The notes under the pieces are model-generated. The model did no database searches and was not told the origin of the DNA. It saw only the letters and a list, made by a program, of their open reading frames with translations. From Agarophyton chilense (Eukaryota; Rhodophyta; Florideophyceae; Gracilariales; Gracilariaceae), in NCBI GenBank assembly GCA_030374765.1, contig JARGXX010000001.1:1922001-1986000 (forward strand): a DNA stretch of 64,000 nt, read 5' to 3'. A program made the position numbers and the translations under genes. Within the stretch, counting starts at the first letter, position 1, and each line of letters begins with the position of its first letter. Below, one piece after another: positions 53,720 through 64,000 of this stretch.

Positions 53720-55885
53720 CTCATTGGAACCTGCATAAGCGAAAAACGGACTAGGGTCACCCGAAGATCTTACTGTGCTACCAGGACCGACCCCACTGAG
53801 ACGAGCACGCGTCTTCCGCGGAGGTTCACCTGAACAACTATTTTCACCATCGGAAGTCTCCCGGTCGCTCAGATTTAGACCATACCGGGCATTACAGTCG
53901 GCAGTAATCCTCGGGGACATCACTTGTGCATTCTACTGCAGGATATTTACCATATATGTCTTCAGATTTTGACCCTGTAGTGCAACCACGGCGTAGCGCG
54001 ACGAGCGACGCGCCCGGGAGCAAGCTACTCTCAGGACTGTCGAAATGTCTATCGAGGAATTAATACCAATGGTACGGCAGACATGACGGAGATCCGCCGC
54101 TGCAGACGTGACTGAAGCCGGAAAATGCGGAAACGGAGAGGACGGAGCGATGTCGACGCCCACGGCGGACGTTTGAGCCATCGCATCATCTACACGTCTT
54201 TCGGCATCCACACTAACCTCACCAGGAGGGATGTCGACTTGTGCGACGAGCGGGCCATATGAGAGTTCAGCCTGAGGAGCAGCGCCCGGTCGAGCTGGAG
54301 GAGGGGAAGCACTCGGCAACACAACAGCGGACTCGACCGGAGGATTAACGCCCTCCACCGGTAGGACTAAGGGATCTTCAACCGACGATTCTCCATTGGA
54401 CATAGCAGCTGGAACTAACGACATGGCTTGCACGTCAGGCTCCAAGCACAGGGGATCGAAACCAGTGGCCTTTGGATAATAGTCGGGCAAATGACGCCTC
54501 GGAATGTCCGACGGTTGATTCCTTAAAAGCCTTGGCGGGATAGGCACAAGCGTCGTCCCGAACCTGCCGATGTAGCAGAATCAGCATTAACAAGTCTATA
54601 TCGTGGTTGTAACAATGAGAACAGAGAGTCTTGTCACACTCGACCTGTAGAACATGATTCAAAAGGCCTTCGGCCTCCTGGAAGTCGATCTGGCTACCAC
54701 GGACTATATCCTGGATGCCCAGTTTCCTTAGGAAGCGGATAATGATGTCTGGAAGCGGGCTTGGTCGACCTCGAGGATCGGATATGTTCTCTTCGTATCA
54801 TACCCTTAAATCCTCCGAACGGACATTACCACGGCCGCCATATTTCGCGATATCATGGAAGGCCATAAGGAACATCACGCTGAACTCAACGAAGAGTACA
54901 TGCCAGGACAACCAAGACCTTCGGTCATTGTCGTCACCCATGAGTTGGTACGAATGGTACGCCACCACGGACGGCGTGGGGACCAAAAGAAGCGGCGAAA
55001 GACGCCTGTACATGGCCCATTGCTTTTCATCCGCACGGGGCAACGACAGATATAACGGAGAACCTTTGTCTGCGCTCATGTAGTGAAACTCCACCTGTTG
55101 CCAACTGAAGAAGAACTTCAGGAATTGAGGCAAACGACCATCGAACGCATGCATCTCGTTCCAATAGACCCTATTGTACATCCAAAACTGGCGGTTATAC
55201 GGCGGTCGGAAGCACATGAGCGCCAAGAGGTTATGACCCGCCGGAGGAAATCTCACATAAGGCGAGATGAAGTCGGCGCATAGGTCCGAAAGCAGTTTGT
55301 TCACCCTGAAGTGGTACTGGGCTTCCTTCTTGCAGCGGACGTACGGCATCTCCGCTTGGATGATACTGAGACAACGCGTCACCAAGCTCGGATCCAGAGG
55401 ACAATGCCACCACCGGTTCTACCACGAGACGCTGCGCGCGTTCTTGCTGCCCCTCCGGAAATCGGGTATCTTCGCGAACCTCCGGGCGTCGAAATACATA
55501 TAACAGTACCTTTGCTCTTCTTTCACAGAGGACGCAAGAATGGCATGACGCACTGCCCGCAGGTTTCGTCCGATGGTATGGTCATAGCGGTCCACAGGCT
55601 GGTTAGCAGGGAAATGGATAGGAAAACCGACAAAAGCGACAAATTTCGGAGGGAGAATAGCGCATCCGACGGGCTGGTAAGGCGGGTTCGGCATCGCGCG
55701 CGACCAATCGAAAAGTACCATGAGAGGAAGACGAGATGCTGAAATTGACCCGAGCGGACGGACAGACTTAAACCACGGTGGGCAAATCGCGTAGGGTTTC
55801 CAAAGGGAAAGCGAAAACTAAGGAAGGCCCCAATGAACGTCAGAGGAGAGTAAGCCAAGGGAAAATGTCGCCAACGTGACAAGAG
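53720..55885 (-). pseudogene. Antisense region of G4, homologous to the G2 aORF (fossil)
   Basis: On the strand opposite to gag-pol, between integrase and 3' LTR. A 195-codon part at 54798-55385 aligns with the middle of the G2 antisense gene: HNLLALMCFRPPYNRQFWMY against ANFLALIRFERRARSRFGYL, then TPSVVAYHSYQL against PPVITYYGSYLI. A further part (53.93-54.55 kb) is Pro/Ala-rich and ends with a helix that may match the conserved G2 tail. Diverged and broken. Confidence 0.65.
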
Positions 55886-56130
55886 GAATAAGCTAATGAT
55901 TCACCTATGGCCAGTGCTCACGGTGTGCTTCAGTTTCAGTTCCTAGGCAAATTAATTACCACCCGGCGCCAATGGTCTGCTAACGCTGCCTCATACCCCC
56001 GCAGGTGATGAAGACGCCACGTCCCGTCGCGCCCAATGGTACTGGTAGCAACTAAGTGCTCACGGTCCGTGGGTCAAGCATGAGGCAATCTGGACTTCGC
56101 CGTGACGGTCGGATTCTAGGGAGGGAGATA

Positions 56131-56576
56131 TGTGATGGAGCAACGACAACGTCTGAGTCTTGTAAGCCGCCAGGGCCTGAGGTATATTATAGACAACAAG
56201 TGGACTGTCCGACCTCAGCTGGACTCATTTAGATAATTATTTTATTTTAATTAGTGTAATAGATTAGCATTACAGTGCCAGGGACATCCGAGCGTTTCGC
56301 CATTGTTATTTACTTGGCTCGAGTGACGCTTCTCTCTTAGCGTAAGGGAGACAACGTTAGGATACTAAATTACCTCCTTTGGTTCATTAGTTCCACCAAA
56401 TAGTCTTCAAGCCATCGTTTTTGTAGCTCCAACCTATAGGACTACGCAGTAAACGCGAGCCCATTGCACCAAATACTCTGGGAGTGCTGACGTCAAGGAT
56501 ACGAAACTCAGTACCCGCTCTACCACGCTATCTCCGGTCGAGACCAGTACGCTGACTCACCAGTCATTGTGTCACA
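56131..56576 (+). repeat. 3' LTR of G4
   Basis: 446 bp, same length and ends as the 5' LTR. Confidence 0.9.
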
Positions 56577-57108
56577 GAGAGGTCGCTCAATCTAAGGGAA
56601 GTTTTTTGCGTCATCTCTGCCCTCTTCCACGTGTGGGCAGTTTGGGACTGCTGAAAACGCAATAACGTCACTTAAACCATTGAATGACGGATCCTTACTG
56701 AAAGTGCTTTATTCAAAATAATTGTGTGCTTCACAGGCATACATCCAGACATCATCCGAAAAGCCTTCTGCAGCTCATGTAAAAGTCTCGGAGCACGAGA
56801 CACTGACAGATTTTGGTCGGCATCTCGGCTGGGTGAAGCGACAATCCTCCTGGAATACAGTAACATTTTCTGTCAACCCATTTAGTTGTTACTCTAAAAA
56901 TATCGAAAACCCACAAGCCAAAAAAGCTAATTCAGTCGAAACAGGACCAATTTTCCACACCTATTCAAATACGTCATCATAGATCTTGGTTTAAAGACCC
57001 ATTTGATTGGAACATTATGCGTCATTTGCTAACTTCGGTCTAATGTAACCCTATGGTTCAAGGTCTAGGTACCAAAAAACAAGAACTCGTTCTGTATCTT
57101 TCTCTCTG
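56577..57108. other. Spacer between G4 and G5
   Basis: About 530 bp; no gene, repeat or element end recognised. Confidence 0.4.
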
Positions 57109-57585
57109 ATGGTAACCCAGAAAAAGAGCCTCTCCGGAAATGCACGACGATGTCAAAGTGTAAGCCCGTCAAAGCCTTTACGAGAAGCGGGAATACTGGG
57201 GATGAAGCCGTCGAGCCAATGGTATTTTTTTAAAAAGGGTTACCAATCAAGAGAGTGGAACTGTAGAAGAGATTGCGCAGTAAGGCCAGTCGTATCTAGA
57301 GCACAACAGCCAAAGTAAAAGAAATAGAGGAAATACTATACATCGGCGAGAATAAGTGATTAAATTATTCAGAGGCCAACGGCGGTTTTCGGTCTCTTGA
57401 AAAGGCGGTGAGGGTAAGTTAACTGTGAATCACACAGCACGATCTTCTAAGAGAGTTGTAGCGCGCGTAGGAGGAAAAGACTTAGAACCGCGAAAAACCT
57501 GGAAAGATTTTCTAACTGGAAATGCAAGATCACCGAGCCACTAGATAAGTCTTCTGGCAGAGATCACTCCAAAACTTCGATATAA

Positions 57586-59406
57586 TTGACGGACGCGTCT
57601 TCGCGATCAATCTATATGATCTCTCGGATTCTAATAGCGGTCCATCGTACCAATTCTCCAAAACTTCGGTCAACATTACATCAAATAGACGACAATAACA
57701 ACAACCCCGATCACACCAAAAACATTTGGCAGGGGTATTTCTCCCGATTCCGTTCCGTGGTCTTTCATTCAGCTACGATATCGCAGAGCGGTGCGACAAT
57801 GGCAACGCCGGTTTTACTAGACGCGAATGATGGAGTCCCTGTTGTGGGGGAATATCTACATGTTTTATGTCTATCTTATAACCGTATCGATGGTATTCAC
57901 TTGCTTTGGACGATTTTATTTTGCAGCTAGCAGCATAGTTCCGCACGACAGCGATGCTTAAAGAAGCGCTTATGGCGGTGCACACCGATAGAAGCGAAAT
58001 GCTGCCAAAAGATGTATCGGACCTTGCCACAACTTCGTAAGACTGGCAAAAAAGTGTGGCGGTTTCGGTTTATAAGATAAGCTGCCGCGGAAGCAAATCG
58101 ATAGTTTCGGGGCATGCGGCTGTTGTCCTTCTCGAGCATCAACGGCTCCAACGGGCTTCTTTTGAGTTTCTTATATTCGATTATCTTGGCTCTTTCATCA
58201 AGCTGTACTATAGGAAAGGTGTCATTGTTTGTATAGACCACCTAACGTGTTTGGAAACTTTCACACGCAGCGGACTTTTCCTTCTGCGCAAGGACGTTGG
58301 TTTTATTTCCCAGCAAATCATTCTGGATGAGTTCTGCTTCATACCACGGTTGGTGTGGCCAAGCTTCTCGGCAGTGATCCGCTTTGAGCGGTTAGCGCCA
58401 TCCCGGTTAGGTTATATGGTTGCATAACAAATCTTGGAGATCTAACACATTTGCGCGGCCACCCGACGCGGTCAGTATGTTTCCATCCCATCTTAGTGGT
58501 TATATCTCGAAGCTTTTCGAGGCTGCTACATCGTATTACCTACTGTCATCACTTGTTACAGGTCCTACCTCCTCGAGGATTCTCAGTCCAGACACTGATC
58601 CGTTGTCGTCACGAAGTGGGCTGTCCGCCCGGCCATTTCATATTCTGGGAGTTGTACGACCATAATCGATTGTTGTTTATCTCACCACGGGTTGGCATCG
58701 ATATTTGGGCTTTGGACTGGCGCACAGAAATGGGTGGTGAAAGCGACGAAAAAGAGGTGTAGCCACTTCTCAATTTGATCGACGAGGTTGATTGGGCCTC
58801 AGTCCCTCTTTCTCAGAGTCGACGTGCAACAGGTGCGTGAGCGTAGGACCTGTCAGCAGGGCTTCAATCTCCACTCGTGGATGATTCCATATACTTAAAC
58901 TCTTGGGAGGAACATGAGATCTATTCGGAGGAATCTGAAGAACTTAGGGTTGCTGCTCAGTACATCTCCGAGGGTCATTCCACCGGTTTTGTAGACGCAG
59001 TAAAAATTAATTAAGTAAACGACTGTGAAAAACCGATGATTGATAACGAGGCCAGAGATGTGGTGGCGTCCGTTGAGGCGTCTTAATCCGAAGTTATGGA
59101 TGAGCAACACAGTACATAGAACCCTGTCGTGTAACACAGGGATGCGGATGTCTTTGCGGGGGCTGATCATGCATTTACAGGAGGTGATGAGCTTCCGGCT
59201 TCGCCATAGGGCCTTCCAGAAGGGCGTGAAACCCTTTCAGGCGAGACAAGTGCCACCTCAGTGGGTCAGGCTAACGTGATCTCCAAGTTTCTACGGGATG
59301 TGGAGCTGGAGACTAGCGCTGGCAGTGGTGATTTTCCAGAGAAGGGCGCGGCTTTAATTTCCAACCTTCAAGAAAACCACCCCGGTGGTAGCCATCCAAA
59401 TCCGTG
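57586..59406 (+). pseudogene. Antisense region of G5, homologous to the G2 aORF (fossil)
   Basis: Plus-strand sequence opposite to the gag-pol of G5. A stretch in 58056-58427 reads HAAVVLLEHQRLQRASFEF and later FSAVIRFERLAPSRLGYMV, against HAAFVLLGHQRLRRAPFEY and FLALIRFERRARSRFGYLV in G2. Near 59.26-59.40 kb the C-terminal tail is preserved: QANVISKFLRDVELETSAGS against QAAVISQFLRQVGLGTNAAS, ending PNP in both. Confidence 0.75.
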
Positions 59407-62400
59407 AAGGATTGATGATACCAAAAAAGGGGCGTGTAGATACCGTGTGTAGGTTTGTTTCTGACTCTTTAGAACGGTACAAATGTACTCTATTAATTAT
59501 CAAGTTGGTTGTACACTCTTTCTTCTTCTTCTTCCAGCCATTAGAAAAACCTGGTATCTTCTTCCTTCATTCGTTCTCTTTTTACTTTTTTGACCACTGT
59601 GATTTCATTATCCCAACTTGGATTTTATGATCGTCGCGAAGATCCCTCTACGCGTTTCGTGGTGATATGAAACCACATTTAAACTTTAAAGATGCTCAAC
59701 TGGTTCATCCGAGTCGGTCTCGGAACCATACCCATACCGACGGACACGTTGCTGTACTTAAACATCTGAATGGTATGAATGCTCTATGATGTGGTCTACG
59801 GCGCGTTCCTGCTAGGAGACCTTCAGGCTAGGCAGTGCTTGTGACGCAGACTCCGTTCAAGGTTGGTTTTTTATTTAAACACCATGAGAATATGGGCTAA
59901 GACTCGTCTTGACGGTGAGGAAGTTGACGAGGGAGGCGTTTGTGCCAATTATGGTTGCGTCCCGGGGGGTTGATTGCCGTGGGCGCTGATTGGTACATCT
60001 CCAGAGGCGGGGGTGGTTTTGTCACTTGCCCGTTCCAAAAGATGTTAGAGAGCGCCCCGCGCCGTGGATTGTAACGCCTCCTAACGGGAAGGCTGGCAAG
60101 GAAGCATTGTCGGAGAGCTCGAACGCTTGACATTAAAGTACCGTCTTGGTTTTACTTTCGTCCGAGTGCCTGGAACGTTGTTGGATTGCATAACCCTTGG
60201 GAGAATTGGCGCGGCGGTGTTCTTCTTTAAAAGCTTTCCCTTCACTTTGCGGCGACTTAATTCCACTTTCGGCATTGGAGTTGTCCGTGACGGGCTTGTC
60301 TGTAACGACTTTGTCTGAGTCTATATTAATACCCTCCACCTTCTGCTCCGATAGAGCAGCTTTGGGGGGCGACAAGAACTGCCAACTATCGACGGTATAT
60401 TACATGCGGAAACTTGAGAGAGGGACACTTTTGGGTAGTTTTCGGCAAGATCGGCAAATCAGAGCGCACCCATGTAGGGTGTAGCAAGACAAAGGTCTTG
60501 TAACCAATGAAGTAGGCCGAGCCATTGACGTTAGCCTCGGAATCCTGTCCACTGTAGGGAGTTCTGCCCCACAAGAGGGTATTTCTAAGAGTGGTGGTGG
60601 GGCGATAATATCACGGTTGCAGGAGTCGCTCTCTTCAGTGTCGGCCATTTCCAACACGGTGGAATCTTCTTCTTCATAGATTAAATTATAAAGTCTGTCC
60701 GCGATAGGCAATAGTTTGTAATTTTTTTACTTATTACTTATTAGAGTTTCATTTGACTGCAGGTGTTCCTAACGAAAGTGAGTACACTAGTACAGGATGC
60801 GATAAATGTTCTTCTTCTTCTTCTACGCGCAGGTATAGAAGCCAATATCGGCGTAATAGCGAGTGGCGCTTCAAATGACGGCTCAGTCTGAAGTAGGAAC
60901 GTCACGTTGTCGCATGAAGTCGTCTCACATTCATTAGAATCCAGTTCTAATAAATCTTTCCTGCTTTCAGGTTTTATATCGATTTTTACGGATATGTGCG
61001 TTCTATGGGACATATTTTGATACTTCAAAGACTCTCCGTGATTTGCGTACAAAACTGCTGGCGGTGTTAGATCAGGAGCCTTTTAATCCATTAGAGCTGC
61101 AGTTGGCCGGTCACTCTACTCAGGGTTACATGGTCGGTTGCTTTGCTGGTCCGCCGCAGTTGCGTTTTCCGTTGCGCCAGATATATGGAATTCCTCCTGC
61201 GGGTAAGACGCGACTTTAAAGCTAATAACCCAATTCGAGTTTTACGTCCTTATTAGTCTCGATCATTACGATGCCATCTAGAATTTACCACCTTCAATGG
61301 GCTTTACACCATCAGAAATATCTTATGACGAGATTCTTCAAACTTTGAAAGTCTTTCGAGGCGCACGAAAACGTGACTTTCTACTCAGATTGTCGAATTT
61401 CTTTTTCGCAGTCTAGCGTTACAAATTCGCGTACAGCGAGCCTGCGTTTTATATATCTCATAAGCGGCTTCTTCTGCTCCGCCCTTCAAGTCATTCCTCT
61501 ATTTAAGATGGTACGTAGCTGGAGTCGGCGGGTCAGTTCCTGTCTCTTCGATGAGCATAACCGGAAATGCCAGAGGTTTACGTAAGAGAATGAGAGCAAA
61601 GGGTTCCATTCTCGTAGAGGTATATACTTGCGTATTGTACGCCTAGCACAGAGTGTCTATAAACCTATCCCAAACTTTCGGTTGGTCCTTGATTTAGTGC
61701 CGTAGAGCTTCTATCAGCTTGCGGTGGGGACGCGCCACTTCATCTTGGTATTGCAGATGGTAAGTCATTGTAAAGACATTTTGAATGCGAAGAATGCAGC
61801 AAACATTCGAAATAAGCGAAGAATAGCTTCCCATTATCTAATAACAGAAGTTCCGGGTGTCTATATACGAATACCCAGTGTTTGATTAATGCCTATGCGA
61901 GACCAGTTGCGTTACTCTGCTACAGCGACATAATTCGCACTAGCTTCGAGAAGTGGTCGTTGTACTTGTCGGTGATTACCGACAGGTAGAGATAGCCTCC
62001 ATTTAGCAAATCATTCCCGTTTGATTTCAATACAAACGCATTGTAGGGGCGCTTCCTTCGGTAAAACCCTCATAGGTTCCCGTATCTGGCAATTCTTCAG
62101 GGAGATTTTGCAAAGCTTGTACTAAAGTTCACTCTAGCATGGAAGTCCATTGCCAAAGTAGGCCGATAAAAGCTCTTCTAAAAGTCATAAACAACTTTGT
62201 CTCTCGTTGATGACCAGACGACTAGCTCTAGTGCATCAGATGGAGTGATTGACTGCTCAAGATGTGTGGAACCAAGATTTGAACATGCTTTTCAACATAT
62301 TTTCGCAGTATTCTTCGGGAAACGAGAGAAAAGGGGAGATTCTCCCCACCATTCAGACAAAACTGTATAAACGCACAAAACGTATCAGATGGTTGCTTAT

Positions 62401-62626
62401 TTTGGAGCTCATTGCACGAGATTCACCTCAGTTGATCTTAAGGGTTCGGATCCACGAAGGCCAGAATCAGGTCTGCATCCAAATAATCGCAACTTGTTTC
62501 TTTTTTCTCTTCTTCTAAAGATTTGGAACAGGTATCCATGTAAAAGCGAGGTAATTCTTCCCCGATTACTTCTTCGGTTTCGCCTAATGCTTTGAGTCGC
62601 GATGGCGCGGCAGCTTGGACATTGCC

Positions 62627-64000
62627 TCATCCCTCCTTGTGCTTCCGTTGGAAATGTAATTCAGAAAGGTGTAAAAACCATCGTTTCAGACGCCTGCATG
62701 CGTCTTTGATTGATAGTAACAATGGAAGAGACGACTGATCCGTGTTGACGTTAAAACATTCTTCTTGTAGATACCGTTTCAAAGTGGTTTGAGCCCAAAC
62801 GACTGCAAGAAATTCGTTTTCTGAAACTGAATATTTTTTCTCAGATGCGTTTGGCGATATTGACAAGTAGCCAATGGGTTTTCGTTGACTAATACACTTT
62901 TTTGAGAAAAAGCACACCCTTATTGGTACTCGCTGGAGTCGGCATCCACTGAATAGACTAGGTTAGGGATGGGTAGCAGCAGGCGGGGGGCTGTGATAAT
63001 GACTATCCTCAGCGCGTCACACGCTTACAATTCAGCTGGTCCGATCTGTTTCAGGTGTATAGGTTGTCTATTGCGCAGCTTTGCGTTAGGAAGTGCCGCC
63101 ATATTTGAGTATCGCATCACAAATCGATGATTGAATTCCCATGGGCCCAGGAAATATCGTAATTGCGTCCGTGTTGACCGTGGTGTGTTAGCGGAGATCC
63201 GCGGTTTGTGCCTCCTAAATGGCAAGAGTTCTCTGCATGATCACGTGTCCCAAGTACTTGACGTTGCCAACAAACAATTCGCATTTATTGAACTTCAAGC
63301 TGATACCAGCCGTATACAGTGCTTTGAAGATTTCCTCAATTTGGCTTGTATGGCTTCCCAAATCTGCGGGAAAGATGTTTATATCAACCAAATAGACTAA
63401 TCAAGTCTTTTATTTATCGCTTAAGAGAAAAATATCCAGAGTATGCTAGAAAGAAACTTATGCGTTCTTTAAGCTTAATGGAATCTTTTTGAAGTGATAG
63501 AGACCGCCTTGACATGAAGATGCGGGTTGTTCCTGGTATTCGTCCAGTACAGGCATTTGCTAAGAGCCAGAGTTGGCGTGGAACGTGGTGGATTCTTTTG
63601 TTTCTTCTGATCTGTGAACACATTCGTCCATTTGGAACGACGGGTACTTCTCCCGAACAGTAACTGCGTTAAGTTTTCGATATTCAATGCAGAATCTTAA
63701 ATAACCATCGGGTATTTGAAACAAAACTATTGGTGAAGCCCAGGCAGATTGAACTGCTTCTATGACTACTTATTCCAGAATCTTGCTGATGTTTTTCTTT
63801 TCGATCTGAGAAGTTTGAGATCTCTCTGTGTAGGGTGGTCGGTAGATGGGTCGAGATCCTGGAATCTAATTGATATTATATTTCAAATGGAGATCTCTCC
63901 TAACTATCCATTACATATTTAGGCATATTACTTAATCATTGACTTGATCTTCGTCCTGTAGTGTTCCGACACATAGGCTAAATCTAGCTCCTCAACCAGG
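62627..64000 (-). pseudogene. G5 RNase H and RT remains (fossil)
   Basis: RNase H fragment with RKPIGYLSISPNASEKKYSV and VNTDQSSLPLLLSIK, then reverse-transcriptase remains toward the window edge. Confidence 0.8.

Larger units (their letters stand above)
46762..56576 (+). mobile_element. Ty3/gypsy element G4, old, with antisense gene
   Basis: 9.8-kb LTR retrotransposon on the plus strand with 446-bp LTRs at 46762-47207 and 56131-56576, both starting TGTGA and ending in ACA or CACA. Internal parts: primer-binding site (47211-47224), gag (about 47.45-49.4 kb), protease (DTSAGFNLV near 49.69 kb), reverse transcriptase and RNase H (about 50.58-51.8 kb), integrase (about 52.1-53.2 kb), and an antisense region (53.7-55.9 kb). 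The LTRs differ at a good part of their positions and no target duplication is seen (agctc against gagag), so it is much older than G2. Broken in roughly ten or more places. No chromodomain recognised. Confidence 0.9.
57109..64000 (-). mobile_element. Ty3/gypsy element G5, heavily decayed
   Basis: Minus-strand gypsy fossil running off the right edge. From low to high coordinate: LTR remains at about 57.11-57.57 kb resembling the G1/G2 LTRs (GAGCCTCTCCGGA, GGAAAAAGACTTAGA-like blocks), the antisense gene (plus strand, 57.6-59.4 kb), a chromodomain near 59.69-59.80 kb (IIEHSYH against IVEHSYH in G2), integrase remains (about 61.9-62.4 kb), RNase H at 62.63-62.92 kb (KKYSVSENEFLAVVWAQTTL), and reverse transcriptase remains to the window end. 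Broken very many times; the oldest-looking of the G1/G2-like lineage here. Confidence 0.8.

Noticed and set aside
46520-56970. Inverted similarity between sequences flanking G4 (GGACCTGTTTCG-like)
   Set aside because: Only about a dozen bases match, which is expected by chance.

Overview
The window is nuclear DNA of a eukaryote. It consists of one compact, GC-rich island of intron-less host genes (about 8.9-18.5 kb) set in a large field of retrotransposon fossils. Three features lean toward an alga of the Archaeplastida, perhaps a red alga: a tRNA-Lys(UUU) gene that appears to carry a short intron in its D-loop (a habit known from Cyanidiophyceae red algae), an endonuclease/exonuclease/phosphatase protein of the plant type, and compact genes without introns. 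This placement is an inference; no marker gene settles it.

Layout. 1-6636: a minus-strand Ty3/gypsy chromovirus-type element (G1) cut by the window edge, with a solo LTR of a sister family inside its own LTR. 6637-7265: remains of a PIF/Harbinger-like DDE transposase, cut off by the G1 LTR. 7266-8923: no supported gene. 8924-18540: the host island, with an FkbM-type methyltransferase (-), tRNA-Lys (+), a QueC-like 7-cyano-7-deazaguanine synthase (+), an endonuclease/exonuclease/phosphatase family protein (+), an unknown single-pass membrane protein (-), and four copies (+) of a gene for a 43-residue secreted peptide, the last two on a recent 1.4-kb tandem duplication. 18541-20796: non-coding DNA, including an LTR-like repeat. 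20797-32808: a nearly whole gypsy element (G2, +) with 922-bp LTRs and a perfect 5-bp target duplication. It carries a 660-codon antisense reading frame between pol and the 3' LTR. 32814-35100: unidentified eroded coding-like DNA, split from 20.4-20.8 kb by G2. 35.1-46.46 kb: an old gypsy element (G3, -) with a DIRS-like tyrosine-recombinase element (about 36.97-42.24 kb, -) inserted in it. 46762-56576: an old gypsy element (G4, +) with 446-bp LTRs, again with the antisense frame. About 57.1-64.0 kb: a heavily decayed gypsy element (G5, -), again with the antisense frame.

Most notable points: (1) the tandem family of tiny secreted peptides, each made of a signal peptide plus a short acidic amphipathic helix, most with a TATA box at a fixed distance; (2) an antisense gene conserved across three diverged gypsy elements, including its C-terminal tail; (3) the intron-like insertion in the tRNA D-loop; (4) a QueC-like enzyme in a eukaryotic nuclear setting. 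The retroelements are described only as fossils.
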